From the NCBI GenBank assembly GCA_029718625.1, contig CM056376.1:116450263-116514262 (forward strand): a DNA stretch of 64,000 bases. Reading direction: 5' to 3'. Made by a program: the position numbers and the translations under genes. This document shows positions 34,019 to 45,289 of the stretch, in pieces (position 1 is the first letter of the stretch; every line of letters starts with the position of its first letter). Under the pieces are notes generated by a model, which saw only the letters and a program-made list of their open reading frames with translations, was not told the DNA's origin and searched no databases. The DNA comes from Synaphobranchus kaupii. Taxonomy: Eukaryota > Chordata > Actinopteri > Anguilliformes > Synaphobranchidae.

Positions 34019-34639
34019 ATAAAGGATTCAAAGACTAATCAAATAACAACGAGCCAAACCTGCAAGTTTAAGGAAAAAAATGCTTTCAACAACCTATTGA
34101 GGAGCCTATTGAGTCATCACAGTCTTTAATTTGATCAGTTAAAAATGTATTATAAATTTTTTTTTATAGGGCTTTTTCAGCTTTATTGGACAGTACAGTG
34201 TAGAGAGACAGGAATGTGGAGTGAGAGTGAGAGAGACATGCAACAAAGGTTGTACAGTTGGATATGGACCGCCCCACATCGCAGCTTGCAATGAGCATGT
34301 GGATAGTGCTCTACAGGCTATGCCACTGAGCCACCATAAGTAAAAAGATTTGGTTACCCTCTTTTTACGTAATTGTTTGCAATATAGCACAATAAATACG
34401 ACGTGAACATGGGACTTTTATTCTTCATGTATGCATAGCTATTTCTGACATAATGTAGCTTATGTAGAAAAATCAACAGCTTGTTAAAATTCAGGGATTG
34501 GAATTGTGGTTGGAAGGAAAAGCAACATACACAGGGGTCCCCCAGGAGTGTGTTTGGGAGCCACTAGACTAGAGTAATAGAACAGAAAATGCTGCCTGTC
34601 AGCTTTATGTCAGTGAAGATGCATTTGGCACCTAACTGT
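34019..34639. repeat. 620-bp direct duplication, copy A (contains a SINE on the minus strand)
   Basis: Shared end to end with copy B at 38855-39482, with a few small indels and scattered substitutions (visually about 95% identity). Within it, 34165-34345 read on the minus strand is a tRNA-like SINE: GGTGGCTCAGTGGCATAGCC resembles box A, followed by a CTCTCTCAC-rich body and an end reading CTGTCCAATAAAGCTGAAAA. The sharing extends about 140 bp beyond the SINE on one side and 290 bp on the other, so this is more than two independent SINE insertions. Confidence 0.9.
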
Positions 34640-35559
34640 GGATTGCTTGTGCTGGAACTGTATTATATATTACATACACAAAATTCACAGTTGCATATTA
34701 AGTCTGCCAGTGATCACCACTATCGGACTAATATGTTCACTGGATACATAATTAGTTGTGTTTTCAGGTGTTTTTCAAACCAGAATATTGTTTGATTGCA
34801 TTCAACCAAAACAAAAATTGGAATGTTTTAACAGAGTGAAGGTTGTGTACCTCGAATATAGACAGACTGGCTCCTTAATATCAATAAGTCTCCGTTTGTC
34901 ATTTGGAGAGATGTGTATTGGAAGGTTCATGTAGTATTTGGAAAAAAAAAAAAACTGCATATTTTTCAGGAATTGAATCCCAGATGTACATTTACTGTAT
35001 GTATGTTTTTTCTCTTGGTGAAAGTGCTGCCAAGTGCCTTCTTTAAAAGAAAGAGCTACATTTTTTTGTATGTTGTGAAAGCTGGAAAGAGCTCATTGGA
35101 AAGAACTTTGTGCTAGCAGCGCAAGCTTGAGCCTCACGCCTTTGCCACATGCCCTGCAAGACACAATGCACACCTGTGCTGTCGGACAGCTCAAGACAAT
35201 CCACCACAACTCTGACAGTGTGTAGCACAGTTCTGCTTCCATGAAAGTTAGGGCAAGATTCCATCTCAGTACAACACACTGTACGTTCTTAATTTTCCCC
35301 ACTACTTATTCAAAGATTTTTCAACAGTGATGCTTGTAACATTGTTTTAACACTCTCTTCTGTCTGAGAGTCTGGATTAAGGCACTCTGGATTAAGCCCT
35401 TCTGGGGATAAGTGTTTCCAGATTTCCTGCAATTTCCTTCATTATGTATAGCCTAAACATAGCAAGACATACTCCATGCTGATTATAATGTACAATTTGT
35501 TTATCAGGTTTCAGAAGCCAAAAAAACGTCTCATGGGTTACACTTGAAAACACAGGAGG
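34640..35559. other. Spacer
   Basis: No supported gene. A12 run near 34940. Confidence 0.35.
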
Positions 35560-36120
35560 TGAAAGTAAGACCTTTAGTCGCTGTCATGTATAAACACATG
35601 CACATCCAAATACAGACACACAGCCATACGAATAATACACACCCAAAGATTCCACCTTAAGAAGGGAGATTAAAAAAGAAATTACCCCTATGCAGATCAA
35701 GGCTTGGGCACTAGCGCTGACAGATACTAATGTACAAATCAGCGGTCCGGACCACGCAGGGCCACAGCCCGTGTTCACTGCAGAAATGTCACCTGTTCCC
35801 ATCCAACGATTTGCATAATGCAAAGCTTCTCACTCGTAAAATACAGATTAAGAGGGGAAGCTGGGAGCCATTCGGAAAGCACAGAGCCATTTCAGACCTG
35901 CAGCCTTCGCGATTAACTCGCTCTTTGCCACAGCCGTGGTCGCTGGAATGTATTACGATATTAATTATGCACCGGTGAGCTGCTCGGTGTGGATATGCCT
36001 GCCTGGGAAATGCTTGGGACACAGCGCACTGCTCAGTATGCAACGTAGCATTCGGTACTTAACGCAGTGTTCATTACGCCCTCAGTTAAATCATGCTTCT
36101 AGAAAAAAACCTCGCTAATG
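35560..36120. promoter_or_regulatory. Candidate enhancer-like block with POU palindrome
   Basis: TTTGCATAATGCAAA at 35810-35824 is a perfect inverted repeat (7-bp arms around one base) made of two octamer-like POU half-sites. The surrounding sequence keeps CpGs (CCTTCGCGATTAACTCGC near 35904) and a TATTAATTATGCA motif near 35957. It is transposon-free and the short frames on both strands have no domain. Confidence 0.45.
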
Positions 36121-36504
36121 TGGTGGATTTGCCTGAGAAACACTTGTTAATAACTCTAAATGAAATCAAAGAAACTCTCTGTTTGCTTTAAAATGAGTAG
36201 AAGCTTAATTTGATATGATCTCTCAGTGCAACAACCATCCTTGTCTTTAACAGTTTACCTTCAGTAATTCTCCGAACGCATAGGAGTTTGGACTGGATAC
36301 ACTGAATGCCATTTTCAAACCAGAAAGTCACCTCACTGACCAACCCATAAGCCACAAATCTTACTGTACACACAGTATAATGTTTATGCTTCACTGACTG
36401 TTCCTGGTCCTAGCCCTGGAGGTTTTAGAAATGTCTATCATCACACATTTAAAGTTCCCATCCAATCAATGGTATGAACAAAATAATTATTACATGCTCA
36501 AACA
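36121..36504. other. Spacer
   Basis: No gene or repeat recognised. Confidence 0.35.
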
Positions 36505-36508
36505 GGTA

Positions 36509-36845
36509 GACTCCTGAGTGGCTCAGTCAGTAATGCAGTAATGCTGCTCACCTTAACAGAGGGCTGGATCCTATCATCACACATCATCACACGTTGACAT
36601 GGCCTTGCCTATATCATCAGGCAATAATGACTAGGAGTCTGCAGCAACTTAAACGCAATTGACCTCATCCCACCTGTTGTAGGATGGGTTTAAGTTGGCC
36701 ACAGTTCCTGGGGTTACCGCTACATTATGGGAAGGATGTGCTTTGTCTTGTCTGTTCTGTAGTGATCTTGATGACGTCTCTGTATGCACTTATTGTACGT
36801 CGCTTTGGATAAAAGCGTCTGCTAAATGAATGTAATGTAATGTAC
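36509..36845 (+). mobile_element. tRNA-derived SINE with intact tail
   Basis: The head CTCCTGAGTGGCTCAGTCAG has the position and look of a tRNA box A, and GAGGGCTGGATCC is a decayed box B. The tail at 36794-36829 (GTCGCTTTGGATAAAAGCGT then CTGCTAAATG) followed by a GTAAT repeat is the common fish SINE/LINE-shared 3' end. At about 335 bp it is the only near-complete tRNA-SINE in the window. Confidence 0.8.
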
Positions 36846-38610
36846 ATTAGTTCTTGAAAATGACACACCAGGTTCCCACACTGGTTTTTTTTATACCAGT
36901 TGTTTAATGAGAGATATACGCCTCTTCCCAAATCAGTGCTAGGTTTCTCCTGTGGTTCTGTTTGGATTGTAAGGTGAAAAATAAACGCTAGATCGCAAAA
37001 GAATGCATTAGAGTGCATGCACTTCAGCTGCAGTGCTCTTTACATTCAAGAGCACAGTTAGTCATTCCCAGTTGAGGAGAATAAAAGATAAAAATGGAAA
37101 GGAATGAAACTAAAGGAAAGGCCCAGACAGCAGTGGAGTTTTTTGAGTTTTTGAAGATATATTTAGATTTCTACTGGCAACTACAACTTTGGGTACAACA
37201 TAGCTTATTCATACAACAATTTCTATGAGTATATTTTTATGATATCATATTCTACTAATTTAGCATTGTCTGTTGTAGTAGTGCTGTGTACAGCAGTTGG
37301 ACTTGAGTAGTAGCAATGTTTTGATTTTGGTAGCAGTGTATTTGACTTTCTGATACACTGGTCTAGTTTTAGGCTGTTTTGGTTTGGTATTCGGATGCTT
37401 CAGTCACAAAGACCTGGCTACCTGTCTACAGTTTGAAATGTGATCAATATCCCCACATCATTTCTCCTGCTGGTGGTACAATGCCACATCTTGATGTCAC
37501 GTTTATCACAGCGACAATATGTCAGCAATATCAGTGTGGACATCTTCAACTGACACGTCTATCCAGTTGGGCAGACAGGTTATTTCTCTTTTGTTTAGTC
37601 TGGTAAACATAAAGTGTAATGGTACAGTATTCTGATACAAACTATATGGGCATCCATTATCCATGTTGATCATAAAAACATTTATGAGTGGACGGACTAT
37701 AATGATATGGATTCACTCTGCTAATCTTGCATATTGTTCATTGCAGCCTACCTTCAGCATGATGGGAGATATGAAGTATACAACTGAAAGGAAATTAAAG
37801 GAATCAAAACATTGTTCAAATGAATACCATGACTTGAACAGATTAAACATTCTGATTAAATGAGGGCCATTCTACTGGGCATATCTATTTGATATTGGTT
37901 ACGTGTTTTACCTGAAAATGAGATCACAGGTGTAAAAACTTGATACTAACAGCATTTTTATAACCAACAGATAAAAGACTTAAAGATCTAGCGAAATGAG
38001 ACCCCAAAACTAATGTTTAACTGAAACATTTACATTTTCTCTGATTTGCACCACAGCAGTCATCTTTTTGGAATGCCAGGCTCAAAATGAGACAAAGAGA
38101 AGTCAGGTGTTGTAGGAAAATACAGTTCACTGATGAATCATTTAAAAAGCTAGTAGATAACTAAATGAAATAGGAGTCAAGCAGGATTTCTGATGTGCTT
38201 TCAAGAGACTTCCAGGTGCTGAACATTATGGTTGCTTGCAATGACCAGTGTGTGTTTTTTTTCTTTGAATAAAATGGCCACTCATGTTGGATTGGTGTAA
38301 CTGGCCCAGGTGGCTGGTTTGGCCAATTGTCGGTAAGTTTATATATAAATATGACCAGCAGGATGTCATATCAAACAGCAAAGCTTAACTACTACAATCT
38401 GATCAGAATTGTCATAAATTTGAAAGTGAAGTCAAACTACACCAATTTAAAGAATCTGAATAATTAATTTATTATAATGTATTCATAGCTGTAGCCTTAT
38501 TTTTAGACAGGCTATGCTCACATTTTGTTGCGGTAAGGCTAAATTTAAAAGTAGTAAATTGGATCACAGATCTATCTTTGGCCTCTTTTGTATATGGTTT
38601 GATTTTGTTC
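36846..38610. other. Spacer
   Basis: About 1.8 kb without a supported gene. Short domain-free frames only. Confidence 0.4.
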
Positions 38611-38611
38611 T

Positions 38612-38668
38612 TATAATTTAGTCATTAAGCAGATATTTTCCATCAGCGACTTACTAAAGTACGTTTCA
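38612..38668 (-). mobile_element. SINE tail remnant
   Basis: TTTAGTCATTAAGCAGATAT followed by CCATCAGCGACTTACTAAAG is the reverse complement of the 36.8-kb SINE tail, with several changes. Confidence 0.5.
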
Positions 38669-38854
38669 CACGGTAAGCAAAAAAAGTTATTGCCCTTCTT
38701 TTTTTTTAAATACAGATTTTTCTTACATTGCATTCTTTAGGAATTATACTAAAACATGGCCTTTGTCCTTTTACTTTTGCTACTTCTGGTTCCATATCAC
38801 TTTAGCGTGTCTATATATATATATATATATACAGTATATACAGGATTCAAATAT

Positions 38855-39482
38855 ATAAAGGATTCAAAGACTAATAAAATAACGAGCCAAACTTGCACTG
38901 TTAAAAAAGTTTCAGGAAAAAAATGCTTTCAACAACCTATTGAGGAGCCTATTGAGTCATCACAGTCTTTAATTTGATCAGTTAAAAATGTATTATTTAT
39001 TTTTTTTAGGGCTTTTTCAGCTTTATTGGACAGTACAGTGTAGAGAGACAGGAATGTGGAGCGAGAAAGAGAGAGAGAGACATGCAACAAAGGTCGTACA
39101 GTCGGATATGGACCGCCCACGTCGCGGCTTGCAATGAGCATGTGGATAGTGCTCTACAGGCTATGCCACTGAGCCGCCATAAGTAAAATATTTTGGTTAC
39201 CTCTTTTTACGTAATTGTTTGCAATACAGCACAATAAATACGACGTGAACATGGGACTTCTATTCTTCATGGCATGCATAGCTATTTCTGACATAATGTA
39301 GCTTATGTAGAAAAATGAACGGCTTGTTAAAATTCGGGGATTGGAATTGTGGTTGGAAGGAAAAGCAACATACACAGGGGTCCCCCAGGACTGTGTTTGG
39401 GAGCCACTAGACTAGAGTAATAGAACAGAAAATGCTGCCTGTCAGCTTTATGTCAGTGAAGATGCATTTGGTACCTACTGTA
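38855..39482. repeat. 620-bp direct duplication, copy B
   Basis: Partner of 34019-34639. At several sites where copy A has TG or CA, copy B has CG (for example GTCGTACAGTCGG and CACGTCGCGG), so copy B has lost fewer methylated CpGs. Its right limit coincides with the TA target of the Tc1-like element that follows. Confidence 0.9.
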
Positions 39483-39484
39483 TA

Positions 39485-41060
39485 CAAACCCCAATTCAAA
39501 AAAAGTTGGAACAGTATGTAAAATGCAAATAACAGCAGAAAGCAGTAGTTTGAAAATTATCTTTTACATATATTTAATTGAAAACAGTACAAAAAAAGTT
39601 ATTTCATGTTTTACCTTATCAACTTTATTTATTTTTGTAAATATACGCTAATTCTGAATTTGATTTCTGCAACACGTTTCAAAAAAGTTTGGACAGGGGC
39701 AAAAAAAGACTGGGAAGGTTGTGGAATGTTCAAAAAACACCTGTGTGGAACATTCCACAGGTAAACAGATGAATAGGTAACAGGTGATGCTATCATGACT
39801 GGGTATAAAAGGAGCATCCACGACGGCTCAGGCGTTTGCGAGCAAGGATGGGTCAAGGTTCGCCAAAAAACTGCCTGAGCGAATAGTCCAACAGTTAAGA
39901 AAAACGTTTCTCAACGCACGATTGCAAGGAATTTAGGGATTTCACCATCTACAGTCCATAATATTATTAAAAGACTAAGAGAATTTGGAGAAATCTCTGT
40001 GCATAAAAGGAAAGGCCGAAAACCAATATTGAATGCCTGTGACCTTCAATCCCTCAAGACGGCACTGCATTAAAACCGATATACTTCTGTAATGAATATA
40101 ACAACATGGGCTCGGGAATACTTCAGAAAACCGTTGTCAGTAAACAGAATTCATCCCTGCATCTACAAATGCAAGTTAAGACTCTACTACGCAAAGCGTA
40201 AGCCATATATCAACAACATCCAGAAACGCTGCTGACTTCTCTGGGCTCAAGCTGATATGAGATGGACTTACGCAAAGTGGAAATGTGTGATGTGATCTGA
40301 CGAGTCCACCTTTCAAATTGTTTTTGGAAATAATGGCCATTGTGTTCTCTGGGCCAAAGAGGAAAAGGACCATGCCGATTGTTACCAAGGCAAGGTTCAA
40401 AAGCCAGCATCTGTCATGGTATGGGGGTGTGTTAGTGCCCATGGCATGGGTAACTTGCATTGTCTATGAAGGCACCATTAACGCTGAAGGGTACATATGC
40501 ATTTTGGAGCAACATATGCTGCCATCTAGATGACGCCTGTTTCAGGGACGTCCCTGCTTATTTCAGCAAGACAATGCCAAGCCACATTCTGCATGTGTTA
40601 CAACAGCGTGGCTTTGTAGTCAGAGGGTGCGGGTGCTAGACTGGCCTGCCTGCAGTCCAGACCTGTCTCCCATTGAAAACGTGTTGTGCATTATGAAGCT
40701 CTGACAATGGAGACCCCAGACTGCAGCTGAAGCCTTATATCAAGCAAGAATGGGGGGAAAAATCCGCTTTCAAAACAATTAGTGTCCTCAGTTCCCAAAA
40801 GATTATTGAGTGTTGTTAAAAGGAAAGGTGATGTAACACAGTGGTAAACATGCCACTGTCCCAACTTTTTTGGGACATGTTGCAGGCATCACATTTACAA
40901 TGAGCGTATATTTACAAAAAACAATAAAGTTGAGTTATTAAAACATTAAATATCTTGTCTTTGTACTGTTTCCAATTGAATACAGGTAAAAAAGGACTTG
41001 CAGATCATTGATTTCTGTTTTTACATTTTATACACCCAACTTTTTTGGAATTGGGGTTTG
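39485..41060 (+). mobile_element. Near-full-length Tc1-like transposon (1,576 bp)
   Basis: The inverted ends CAAACCCCAATTCAAAAAAA and (reverse complement) CAAACCCCAATTCCAAAAAA lie inside TA duplications at 39483-39484 and 41061-41062. Length and internal transposase fit an autonomous Tc1/mariner element of a family common in fish. A (CA)n microsatellite abuts the right end. Confidence 0.95.
39848..40847 (+). pseudogene. Tc1-like DD34E transposase pseudogene
   Basis: Catalyses cut-and-paste movement of its own element when intact. From the N-terminus: a helix-turn-helix region with IARNLGISPSTVHNIIKRLR, a second DNA-binding part ending RKPILNACDLQSL, then the catalytic core with [11 protein letters not shown] (first Asp), FQQDNAKPHSACVTTAW (second Asp) and SPDLSPIENV (Glu), with 34 residues between the last two acids. 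The C-terminus KGDVTQW can be traced to a stop at 40845. All three catalytic residues survive, but there are several in-frame stops (for example directly before SDEST and in the NIQKRC region) and at least two frameshifts (about 39900 and after SPIENV), so it is dead. The start at 39848 was chosen as the first ATG ahead of the DNA-binding domain. Confidence 0.9.
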
Positions 41061-41097
<37 letters not shown>

Positions 41098-41145
41098 GTA
41101 TATATGTGTTTTATATAATATACATACAGAGAGAGAGAGAGAGGT
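41061..41145. repeat. (CA)n and (GA)n microsatellites
   Basis: (CA)n of about 14 units at 41065-41093, then TATATGTG-type sequence and (GA)n at 41129-41142. Confidence 0.95.
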
Positions 41146-41242
41146 AGCCTACCTACAGAAATAATGTTTGAAATGAAATCTTGCATCAAGGGTTTTAATA
41201 AAATATTTCAGTTATTATGTCCATTTTAAATGTATTTTGCAC

Positions 41243-41339
41243 CTGTTTTGTAGTGTCCTAATTCGGAGTGTTTGGGTTTATCTGCAAGGAGTCTTTCTGT
41301 CAGCTCCACAATATATTCACGTTGGACTCGCCAACCAGC
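41243..41339 (-). CDS. Candidate internal protein-coding exon, gene unknown
   Basis: Read on the minus strand, a branch-point-like CTAAT and a long pyrimidine tract (CCTCTTTTCTACTTCTTCCC) lead to TGCAG, then a 97-bp segment, then CAG/GTGCAA as 5' splice site. Only one of the three frames is open across the segment: it encodes 32 residues starting AGWRVQREYIVELTERLLAD and continuing KPKHSELGHYKT, entering in phase 0 and leaving in phase 1. Composition (charged, amphipathic, no low complexity) looks like real protein. I do not recognise the family and find no sister exon in the window, so neighbouring exons would lie in very long introns, as in bystander genes that host regulatory elements. Alternatives are a chance open stretch or an exonised repeat. 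Confidence 0.5.
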
Positions 41340-41345
41340 CTGCAG

Positions 41346-43109
41346 GGAAGAAGTAGAAAAGAGGCGCATTAGGATTAGTGCTTGCGGTAACGACTCTTGG
41401 CACGAGTTTACGGGGGGTCCTACTCGACCAACTCGTGACACCTGACCGTGGAGTTCTGAAGTAGTTCACTTATTAAAGTCGTGGTCCCCTCCCTTCCTCA
41501 CAGCTCCACGCTAGGCTTGCTGGCCGCACCTTGATAACTCACGGCGCCTGATAAAGTCTACTGGTAATGGCTTTTTGCTAATGAGAAAAGTGCCGCTGAT
41601 TATGACGAATAGCCTTGGACCAACAGGCTAAGCTGCTACACAAGCTTCCAATTGTTAGTCTGGGTGATTTTTGCATTTCATTATGGCCCCACTGATGTAC
41701 GGCCCGCTTCTGCTTCACGCCGTTCACATGAAAGTGCTCCCCATGTCACAATTTTAATAACATTTCTTTATCTCCATTTTTGTTACATATCCTTATACGC
41801 TGGATGCTCAAAAGGCTATTACAGAGACGATATGTTTAATACCCCTGACGCCTGTGGGAAGACTGAAAGACCAGAAATACACTACCTTCCAACATTTTGT
41901 TTTATTAATATTCTAAATAAAGTAACAATATATTGGTGTGAAATCGAAAAACGGGTTATGTATAAAGAACTAAACAGCACGGCGAAAACTGAGGTAGCCT
42001 ATTTTATATATCTATGAAAGGCAGCGTAGGCTTGATGGCTTAGAACATTAAGATTACGTTGGCCTTGTTTTAGCCCAATGTTATTTTTACGATAGCAAAA
42101 ACACCGTTAACCAGATCTTGGTAAATTGCGAGTAGTTAAAAAGAAATAGCTTTCTCACTATAACAATCAAATATGAAATTGGGGTTTTAACGCACTACAA
42201 AATGTATTAATTGATTTCGCTAGTGGCTTTAAAATAATTTAATTGCTTTATTTAATTTGCATAATTTGGCTAATTTGATGGTTAATCAGCGCTGCGAACA
42301 GTCTTGGGGCGTTTGTGGTGGTATATGGGAGTCTTATACTATCATTTTAGCATTTAAGCGTTTCCATTTAAGGGTAGGACTGCGATTAAACCTCTAAGAA
42401 CCTTGTATTTTCCATTTACCCATCAGGACTTTACATTGTGCAACCGTAACATTATATAATAAATGAGACCTATGAAAAATGTGATTAATCAATTAATCAA
42501 TAGCAGCCATGTACTAATTAATCACTTAAGAGTGTCACAATTAATTCTGGCAATATAAATCATAAGAATGCAAGTGCATATGAATAATGTGACTGATAAA
42601 TAGATGATATATTTTAGTATGTAGATTTTATGTCCCTGTATTTATTGACATGCAACATGGCAAGCGCAATAAGCCTACTTTTATGTTGCGTTTTCTCGCT
42701 TTTATTTAAATTGCATAACTACGAAAATGGATACGCCCAAACTCTAGAAAATATAGGCTAATTAGATTTTTTTTTAACATGTCAATATATGTGATATTTG
42801 TAACGTTTGTAATTATTTCTGTATAGGCCTACGTTGGACGTATACACTTTTGACAAAACTTTTATAAAGAGTAGGCCTATGCTACATGTAGCTAAATGCG
42901 CTACTTTCTTAAACCTAAAATCCCTAAAGTCACGTGCTTCACTCGCGAAATATGAATTTCTTTTGGTCTCAGGTGTTAAACGCGGTCATTCATAAATTGA
43001 TATTTTGAATTGAACTCAGGGTTCTAACCCTGTGCATTTAGAAAAGGTATATGGCAATTTGCAGGAACTGTTTGTCAAATTTACATTCATTCCAGTTCTG
43101 TAGATAGTC
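41346..43109. other. Spacer
   Basis: Mostly AT-rich. 41400-41640 is CpG-retaining (TCACGGCGCC near 41538). The rest carries ATTAAT-rich words (42480-42560) but nothing I can call. The 121-codon frame at 41652-42017 has no domain. Confidence 0.35.
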
Positions 43110-43700
43110 ATCGGTTATGTTTTGTTCACCTTCAGGGTTGCACATGATAGCCTACAGTCGCCTAATAACTACAGGGTATGCCGGTGTCATTTTCATTTTC
43201 GTTGGGTTTTGCCCTTTTTTGTGGATGATAAAGACGCACTGTGCTACCTGCCCTGCCGCATTCCCCCCAGCGAGGAGCTAATAGATTTCATGGGGATGTG
43301 GGCGCCCTACAGCCAAGATTGGATCACTTGTAACGGGATGTTTGATTGTCCTGTGACCAGCGCTATGAAGTCCTGTCACAGTCCGCATGTCTCCCTGATC
43401 CCTTGGCGTGCTTGTGCTTGAACAAACCCATGAAACCATGTTTTGAAATTTATCTTGAAAAAGTAAAAGGTGAGTTTAAACTGAATAGCTACTCTTTGTG
43501 CTTAACCGGCAAGCACGTTATAGTGGCAAGCTTAAAGCATCAGTCTGCAGTCGTCAGAGCAAGGACGTGCTTGGATGAGAGTGGGGGGAGAGGGGGTGAA
43601 GAGGCGAGGGCCAACCTCATAAAGGCCCAAGAACGAAAGCTAATAATGAGATCGCCGATGTGGAACAGACTTTGAAAAGCTTACTTATGTAAATAAGGCT
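43110..43700. promoter_or_regulatory. Candidate noncoding block with two overlapping open frames
   Basis: Frames of 99 and 109 codons overlap at 43122-43675 on the plus strand but show no domain and no shared splice logic. Sequence is transposon-free and of high complexity. I lean to noncoding DNA, with a small chance that part of it is an unrecognised exon. Confidence 0.25.
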
Positions 43701-43756
43701 GAAATGTTGAAATCCATTACATCTAATTAGCATACGCACTTCAAATAGTGTCTGGT

Positions 43757-43758
43757 AC

Positions 43759-43799
<41 letters not shown>
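43757..43799. repeat. (CA)n microsatellite
   Basis: About 19 CA units after CCACCCACC. Confidence 0.97.
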
Positions 43800-43801
<2 letters not shown>

Positions 43802-43849
43802 CTCCTCGTGTCCAAATTCCAGCAAAGAAGGGTATAATAATTGTCATTG

Positions 43850-44840
43850 TCCCCTTTCAACGGATTTTCAAGGTGCTGACTTTCTCGCCAGGCCCTGCGG
43901 TCTCCCTATCACCCGCCAGCAGAAGCTAAACAATATTAGCCAATCATTTTTGATAGATGAAGCATGTAAATGAGTGGTAGAGTTGAAGTGATAACTGAAA
44001 CCGCAGAGTAACGTTCCATTATGGCAGGCCTAATTGATAGGCTCATTAAGATCATTATTAGAGAAATTGATTTCAAATAGGCACTTAAAACTGGCTGGCA
44101 AAAAGGTGCAGAGACACTCAACAATGCAACGCAAAGGACTTAAAATACATAATGAAGCAAGTAATTTTATAGGTTTGTTTAATGAAAGCTTGGAGATCAT
44201 ATTAGTTGCCGCGTGGAGTTTTAACATTCATTTTATGTAGCTAAACCCCTCCCTGCAGATTAGTTACGTTAATGGCTGCTCATTTTGTGTCCTAACACAC
44301 ATTTCGCCCTGTAATTAATTAATTAACCCCAGCGTAGACAATCAATTAGTTAGTCATGTGGAATGGACAATTTAAAGCTCTACAAAGTATTCCTTGATTG
44401 CTGCTGTAAAGGAGTGCTTATTTTGTGTTCGCTTTAAACTGATGCAGTGCTGGTTTACGGCTCCTGCGTTTCTGAAAGAATGAAATATGTGTATAATAGA
44501 ATGTATTAGCATTACTCCCTGCATTTAAACGGGAGAGAATGCTACGGCGTATGGATATTTTAAAATATTCCACCTCGCCAGCCTGTACCCCCTTCTACAT
44601 TGCATCTACGTTCCTTGAAATTATCATACAGCCTCCCTATTACAATCTCCTTAAAGTTTTATTACTCTGTTAAGACCTGGACACTGTCCATAAACTCTGT
44701 TATTGAAGCAATTACAGGGCAGGGGTCTCTTTTCCGATTCCTCTTTATAGTCCTCGCGGCCCAAATTTGCGCGCCTTTCTCAAGTTCACAGCAATGTTAT
44801 ACTAACCTGCTGATGCCGCAACATAAGAGATGAGAGACAG
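43850..44840. promoter_or_regulatory. Candidate cis-regulatory block
   Basis: Transposon-free sequence with homeodomain-type words: a TAATTAATTAATTAAC array at 44312-44327, CAATCAATTAGTTAG near 44341, CTAATTGATAGGCTCATTAA near 44030, and a GCCAATCATTTTTGATAG motif near 43939 of PBX/MEIS flavour. No gene in this stretch. Confidence 0.45.
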
Positions 44841-45289
44841 TCTATTACATAGTAAAGTAAACAGATTATTAAACAATAGCACAATGTGAATTTAAAACAC
44901 AATCCATAATTTAGTGAAAAAATTATATTAGTGCAGATATTAAAGAAAACAAAAGGGATATAAGTAATTATATGCCTAAATATGCCTGCTGCTGGGTTTT
45001 TTATTTATTTTAAAGAATGAGTTTCTTAACATAACGAAGGATTTTCCCCCGTTTTTTGACGACAGTAAATGAAGCAACATTCACATCGTCATCCAGTGTG
45101 TTCCTCAACCATTATTGTACCGAAACGAAATCTTTCTGAAAGGTGTTTAGAGGTCGTCTGCAGGTATTTTTGCAGGCTTCAACTCAATTACTTTCAGTAT
45201 ACACCCAACCATAAAAACTTACCGCGGTACATTCACTCTACTCCAGGCATTGTGATTGGTTTCCAGTGATTACAGTAAAGCAGGTACTT
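44841..45289. other. Spacer
   Basis: AT-rich, no gene supported. Confidence 0.35.

Noticed and set aside
43122..43675. Two overlapping 99- and 109-codon frames
   Set aside because: No domain or convincing splice boundaries; kept only as a candidate noncoding block.
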